NCBI GenBank assembly: GCA_964432875.1 | Contig: CAYSPJ010000067.1 | Location: forward strand, 1 to 27,748 | From: JACJYE01 sp964432875 | GTDB lineage: Bacteria; Bacteroidota; Bacteroidia; Chitinophagales; Saprospiraceae | Reading direction: 5' to 3' | Length of the DNA: 27,748 nt | Position numbers and translations under genes: made by a program | Notes under the pieces: model-generated | Databases searched by the model: none | Told to the model about the DNA's origin: nothing | What the model saw: the letters and a program-made list of their open reading frames with translations, nothing else | Shown: in pieces, positions 24,321 to 27,748 of the stretch | Numbering within the stretch: position 1 is the stretch's first letter | Layout of the letters: each line of letters opens with the position of its first letter

Positions 24321-27300
24321 ATGCAACCAACCAACCAACCAGCCGCTTTGCAGCGGCGCCAATCCAATACCTATCTGGCTATCTGGCCGAAGCTCTTCTG
24401 CATAGTACTCATCGGGCTGCTGCCCGCCCTGGGGTTTGCACAAAAGAAAGCAGAAGCCAAAGCAGAGGCCCCCGGGTTTCCTTCCGAAACCTTTTCCAGC
24501 CTGAAGTTCCGCTCCATCGGCCCGGCCGTCACTTCGGGGCGTATTTCCGACTTTGCCGTAAACCCATCTAACCACAGTGAATACTATGTGGCCAGCTCCT
24601 CTGGCGGCGTTTGGAAAACCACCAACCGCGGGGTGACCTATCAGCCGATCTTCGACCAGCAAGGCGCCTACTCCATTGGCTGCGTCAGCCTGGCACCCTC
24701 CAACCCGAATATCGTTTGGGTCGGCACCGGCGAGAATAACAACCAGCGCTCGGTGGCTTATGGCGATGGCGTTTATAAAAGCGAAGACGGCGGTAAGAGC
24801 TGGAAAAACATGGGTTTGAAAAATTCTGAACACATCGCCAATATCCTCATCCACCCTACCGATCCCAATATCGTTTATGTGGCTGCTTATGGCCCGGTAT
24901 GGAGCGAAGGCGGCGAGCGCGGCGTGTATAAATCTACGGACGGCGGCAACACCTGGGCTTGCGTCAAAGCCGTGAGCGCTTATACCGGCTGCAACGACCT
25001 GGTGATGGACCCCCGCAACCCCGAGGTGCTCTACGCTGCCTTCCACCAGCGCATGCGCACCGTGTTTACTTATATCGGTGGAGGGCCAGAGTCAGCCCTC
25101 TTTAAATCTACCGATGGGGGCGCAAGCTGGAAAAAGCTCGAAGGCGGCTTGCCCGGCGGCGAGCTCGGCCGCATCGGGCTGGCGATCAGCCCGGCAAACC
25201 CCGATGTGCTCTATGCCGTAGTGGAAGCCAATGACAACAAAGGCGGGATTTTCCGCTCCCTCGACCGGGGCGCGAGCTGGGAGAAGCGCAACCCCTTCTT
25301 TACCTCCGGAAATTATTATCAGGAAGTGGTATGCGACCCCCACGATGTAGATCGCCTCTTCATCACCGATGTGTATTACAAAGTAAGCCATGATGGCGGC
25401 AAGACCGTCAGCAACCTGGGCGAGCTTAACAAGCATATCGACAACCACTGCATCTGGATCGATCCCAATGATAGCAATCATTTGCTGGTGGGCTCCGATG
25501 GCGGCATTTATGAAACCTGGGACTTTGCCCAAACCTGGGATTTCAAGTCCAATCTCCCGGTCACCCAATTCTACAAAGTTTCCACCGACAACGCCTATCC
25601 TTTCTATGGGGTGCATGGCGGCACTCAGGACAACCTGAGCCTCGGAGGGCCCAGCCGCACCACCTCCGCCAACGGCATCGTCAATGCGGATTGGTATATC
25701 ACTTCCCTGGGCGATGGCTTTGAGACTCAGGTAGACCCCACTAATCCCGATATCATTTACGCGCAAAGCCAGTATGGCGGCCTGAACCGCTTCGACCGCA
25801 AGAGCGGAGAATACCTGCCTATCAAACCCATCGAAAAAGAAGGCGAAGAAGCCTATCGCTGGAATTGGGATGCCCCCCTCCTGATTAGCCAGCATAGCCA
25901 TACGCGTTTGTACTTTGGCGCCAATAAGCTCCTGCGCACCGATGACCGGGGCGATTCCTGGGAGGTCATCAGCCCCGACCTCAGCCGGCAGATCGACCGC
26001 AACCGCCTGGAAGTCATGGGCAGGGTCTGGTCGGTAGATGCCATTGCGAAAAACGGCAGTACCGATATCTACGGGCAGCTCACTACCATTGCTGAATCGA
26101 AATTTGATGAAAACATGCTCTGGGCCGGTACCGATGACGGGCTGATCCACTTGACCCTCGATGGCGGTAAGAACTGGGCTGCATTTGACCAGCTCCCCGG
26201 AGTGCCCGAGCGCAGCTACGTAAACCAAATCATTGCTTCTTTGCACAATAAAAACACGGCTTACGTCTGCTTCAACCACCATCGCTACGGCGATTTTAAG
26301 CCCTACGTGCTCAAGACTACTGATGCTGGCCGGAGCTGGCAAGCCATCCAGTCCAACCTGCCCGAGCGCGGTAGCGTCTACAGCATCGCGGAAGACCATG
26401 TGGACCCGGCTTTGCTGTTTGTCGGGACGGAATTTGGCGCTTTCTTCACCAATACCGGCGGGCAAAGCTGGACGCAGCTCAAATCCGGGCTGCCTACCAT
26501 TGCCGTGCGCGATATTGAAATCCAGCGGCGGGAAAATGACCTCGTGCTCGGCACCTTTGGCCGGGGTTTCTACATCCTGGACGACTACTCCTTGCTGCGC
26601 AAGCTGAAGAAAGAAGACCTGGAGCAAGCGGCGCTCTTGTTCCCCATAAAAGAAAGCCTGATGTTTATCGAGCGTTATCCACTGGGGCTGCGGGATAAAG
26701 GGCATCTGGGGAGCAATTATTTCTCCACGCCCAACCCGCCAGTGGGTGCCGTGTTCTCCTATTACCTCAAAGACGACATCAAAACGCTGAAGGCTCAGCG
26801 CCAGGAGGCTGAAAAAGCCAAGATCGCCAAGAACCAACCGGTTTATTATCCAAGCCTGGACAGCCTGCGCCTGGAAGACGACCAACCCGAGCCCTATTTA
26901 CTGTTCACCATCACGGACCAAGCCGGCGATGTGGTGCGCCATTTGAAAGCCCCAGCCAAAAAAGGGCTGCAGCGGATCGTTTGGGATTTTCGCCACAACA
27001 CCCCCGCACCAGTAAACAACCGCTACACGCCCGCGCCAGACCAATTGTTTGGCGGCTCGGAGGTCGGGCACCTCGCCATGCCCGGGCAATATGCCGTCAC
27101 CCTCTCGAAGTACGTAGATGGCGTACTGACGCAACTGGCCGGCCCGCAACCGTTTAGCTGCAAATTGCTGGAGCAAAACAGCTTGCCAACTAAACTGGAA
27201 GAGAATGTGGCTTTCTACAAAGAAGTCAGCCGCCTCAGGAAAGCCGCTAGCGCTGCTACTGATTTGCTCCGGACGCTACAAACGCGCACGCAGAACGTCA

Positions 27301-27665
27301 ACCTTGCCGCCCAGGATATGCCCGCACCGCCTAATCAGGTGCTGGAAAAAGCTTACGCCATCAGCAAGCAATTGATCGAACTGGATATCCAGTTGAACGG
27401 AGACCGCAGCAAGGCCAGGCGGCAATTTGAAACGCTCCCTTCCATCAACAACCGCATTTCCGGGATTGAATATAGTGTGTGGAATTCCACCGATATCGTC
27501 CCGAAGATGTACCGCGAATCATACGCTACCGCTGCCAAGCAATTTACGGCATTGCTGGCGGGCTTGAAGCAGGCAGATGCGGCCCTCGAAGCGCTGGAAA
27601 AGGAATTGGAAGCCAATCAGGCACCTTATACACCGGGGCGCTGGCCGGATTGGGGGGGGAATTAG
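24321..27665 (+). CDS. Secreted Asp-box beta-propeller protein (sortilin/VPS10-like, 'glycosyl hydrolase' in databases)
   Basis: I start at ATG 24321 (MQPTNQPAAL, 1114 residues) because a signal peptide follows (hydrophobic 24-39, cleavage near GFAQ at 38-41); the open frame runs back to 24075 but overlaps the exonuclease gene. From about 57 to 755 there are at least eight Asp-box motifs of the S/TxDxGxxW type: SEDGGKSW (154), STDGGNTW (205), STDGGASW (263), SLDRGASW (313), TDDRGDSW (540), TLDGGKNW (612), TTDAGRSW (666) and NTGGQSW (711), plus weaker copies. These form one or two seven- to ten-bladed propellers of the sortilin/VPS10 or xyloglucanase type. The C-terminal 350 residues include IVWDFRHNTPAPVN and a helical end. 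No sialidase Arg triad or sorting domain is obvious, so enzyme activity is unproven. The stop codon is at a heptamer array. Confidence 0.88.
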   Translation: MQPTNQPAALQRRQSNTYLAIWPKLFCIVLIGLLPALGFAQKKAEAKAEAPGFPSETFSSLKFRSIGPAVTSGRISDFAVNPSNHSEYYVASSSGGVWKTTNRGVTYQPIFDQQGAYSIGCVSLAPSNPNIVWVGTGENNNQRSVAYGDGVYKSEDGGKSWKNMGLKNSEHIANILIHPTDPNIVYVAAYGPVWSEGGERGVYKSTDGGNTWACVKAVSAYTGCNDLVMDPRNPEVLYAAFHQRMRTVFTYIGGGPESALFKSTDGGASWKKLEGGLPGGELGRIGLAISPANPDVLYAVVEANDNKGGIFRSLDRGASWEKRNPFFTSGNYYQEVVCDPHDVDRLFITDVYYKVSHDGGKTVSNLGELNKHIDNHCIWIDPNDSNHLLVGSDGGIYETWDFAQTWDFKSNLPVTQFYKVSTDNAYPFYGVHGGTQDNLSLGGPSRTTSANGIVNADWYITSLGDGFETQVDPTNPDIIYAQSQYGGLNRFDRKSGEYLPIKPIEKEGEEAYRWNWDAPLLISQHSHTRLYFGANKLLRTDDRGDSWEVISPDLSRQIDRNRLEVMGRVWSVDAIAKNGSTDIYGQLTTIAESKFDENMLWAGTDDGLIHLTLDGGKNWAAFDQLPGVPERSYVNQIIASLHNKNTAYVCFNHHRYGDFKPYVLKTTDAGRSWQAIQSNLPERGSVYSIAEDHVDPALLFVGTEFGAFFTNTGGQSWTQLKSGLPTIAVRDIEIQRRENDLVLGTFGRGFYILDDYSLLRKLKKEDLEQAALLFPIKESLMFIERYPLGLRDKGHLGSNYFSTPNPPVGAVFSYYLKDDIKTLKAQRQEAEKAKIAKNQPVYYPSLDSLRLEDDQPEPYLLFTITDQAGDVVRHLKAPAKKGLQRIVWDFRHNTPAPVNNRYTPAPDQLFGGSEVGHLAMPGQYAVTLSKYVDGVLTQLAGPQPFSCKLLEQNSLPTKLEENVAFYKEVSRLRKAASAATDLLRTLQTRTQNVNLAAQDMPAPPNQVLEKAYAISKQLIELDIQLNGDRSKARRQFETLPSINNRISGIEYSVWNSTDIVPKMYRESYATAAKQFTALLAGLKQADAALEALEKELEANQAPYTPGRWPDWGGN

Positions 27666-27700
27666 AAAGGGTAAAGGGTAAAGGGTAAAGGTTAAAGGAA
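27666..27700 (+). repeat. Heptamer array (AAAGGGT)n directly after the stop codon
   Basis: Three perfect AAAGGGT units (27666-27686) are followed by AAAGGTT and the degenerate AAAGGAA. The array starts at the first base after the TAG stop codon and is in the same sense orientation as the two arrays in the maltose operon. G8 (27652-27659) lies just before the stop codon, inside the coding sequence for the terminal WGGN. Confidence 0.95.
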
Positions 27701-27748
27701 AATGGAGCGAAGCGACATCCCGTCTGAACGAAGTGAAGCGGGAAGGAA
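27701..27748. other. Window end: candidate dispersed intergenic repeat
   Basis: These bases contain GAGCGAAGCGAC and GAACGAAGTGAAGCGGGA, two versions of a CGAAGYGA-type theme, and a short TCCCG/CGGGA inverted repeat. They look like a dispersed intergenic element, but no second copy occurs in this window and the sequence is cut by the window end. Confidence 0.3.

Noticed and set aside
25092..26885. Open frame of 597 codons on the minus strand opposite the Asp-box gene
   Set aside because: Its product is a hydrophobic, motif-free mirror of the Asp-box repeats; the plus-strand gene is well supported by a signal peptide and repeated motifs.

Overview
The window looks like a piece of a Bacteroidota chromosome of moderately high GC, most likely from the Saprospiria (Lewinella/Phaeodactylibacter-like). 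The evidence is a type IX secretion (T9SS) C-terminal sorting domain on a 1900-residue repeat protein, families typical of the phylum (DUF1573, DUF2452, the 'SWHxR' family often mislabelled as an ABC ATPase, a membrane coiled-coil protein with a C-terminal beta domain), and a good TAnnTTTG-type promoter. The genus is inference. There is no phage, insertion sequence, CRISPR array, tRNA or rRNA gene in the window. A scaffold gap of exactly 100 N lies at 8053-8152.

Layout. 1-5703 (+): a giant secreted protein of sixteen ~111-residue repeats, ended by a strong bidirectional terminator. 5849-11143 (-): a maltose utilisation operon read as pgmB, GH65 maltose phosphorylase, a small lipoprotein and a sugar:cation symporter of the SUT/SLC45 type. 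11394-12515 (+): lpxB. 12559-13836 (-): a PlsC-like acyltransferase. 14108-15086 (-): an arrestin-like (Spo0M-type) protein and the SWHxR-family protein. 15389-15889 (+): a CAP-domain lipoprotein. 15940-23203 (-): four co-directional genes: the membrane coiled-coil protein, a DUF2452 protein, a DUF1573 protein and a 1659-residue alpha-2-macroglobulin-like protein with a TonB C-terminal domain inside it. 23452-24210 (+): a PolB-type 3'-5' exonuclease. 24321-27665 (+): a secreted Asp-box (sortilin/VPS10-like) propeller protein.

How the genes work together. The clearest system is maltose uptake and phosphorolysis. The symporter brings maltose in, GH65 splits it with phosphate into glucose and beta-glucose-1-phosphate, and PgmB converts the latter to glucose-6-phosphate. 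Most other genes concern the cell envelope (lipid A, acyl lipids, periplasmic or outer-surface proteins), but no second pathway is demonstrated.

Two observations stand out. First, arrays of the heptamer AAAGG(G/T)T, read in the sense direction, begin at the stop codons of three separate genes (GH65, the lipoprotein and the Asp-box protein); the scaffold gap falls on one of them, and runs of G lie beside them. Second, the macroglobulin has an intact thioester motif (GCFEQ) but carries proline tracts and a TonB_C domain roughly where a bait region would be expected.
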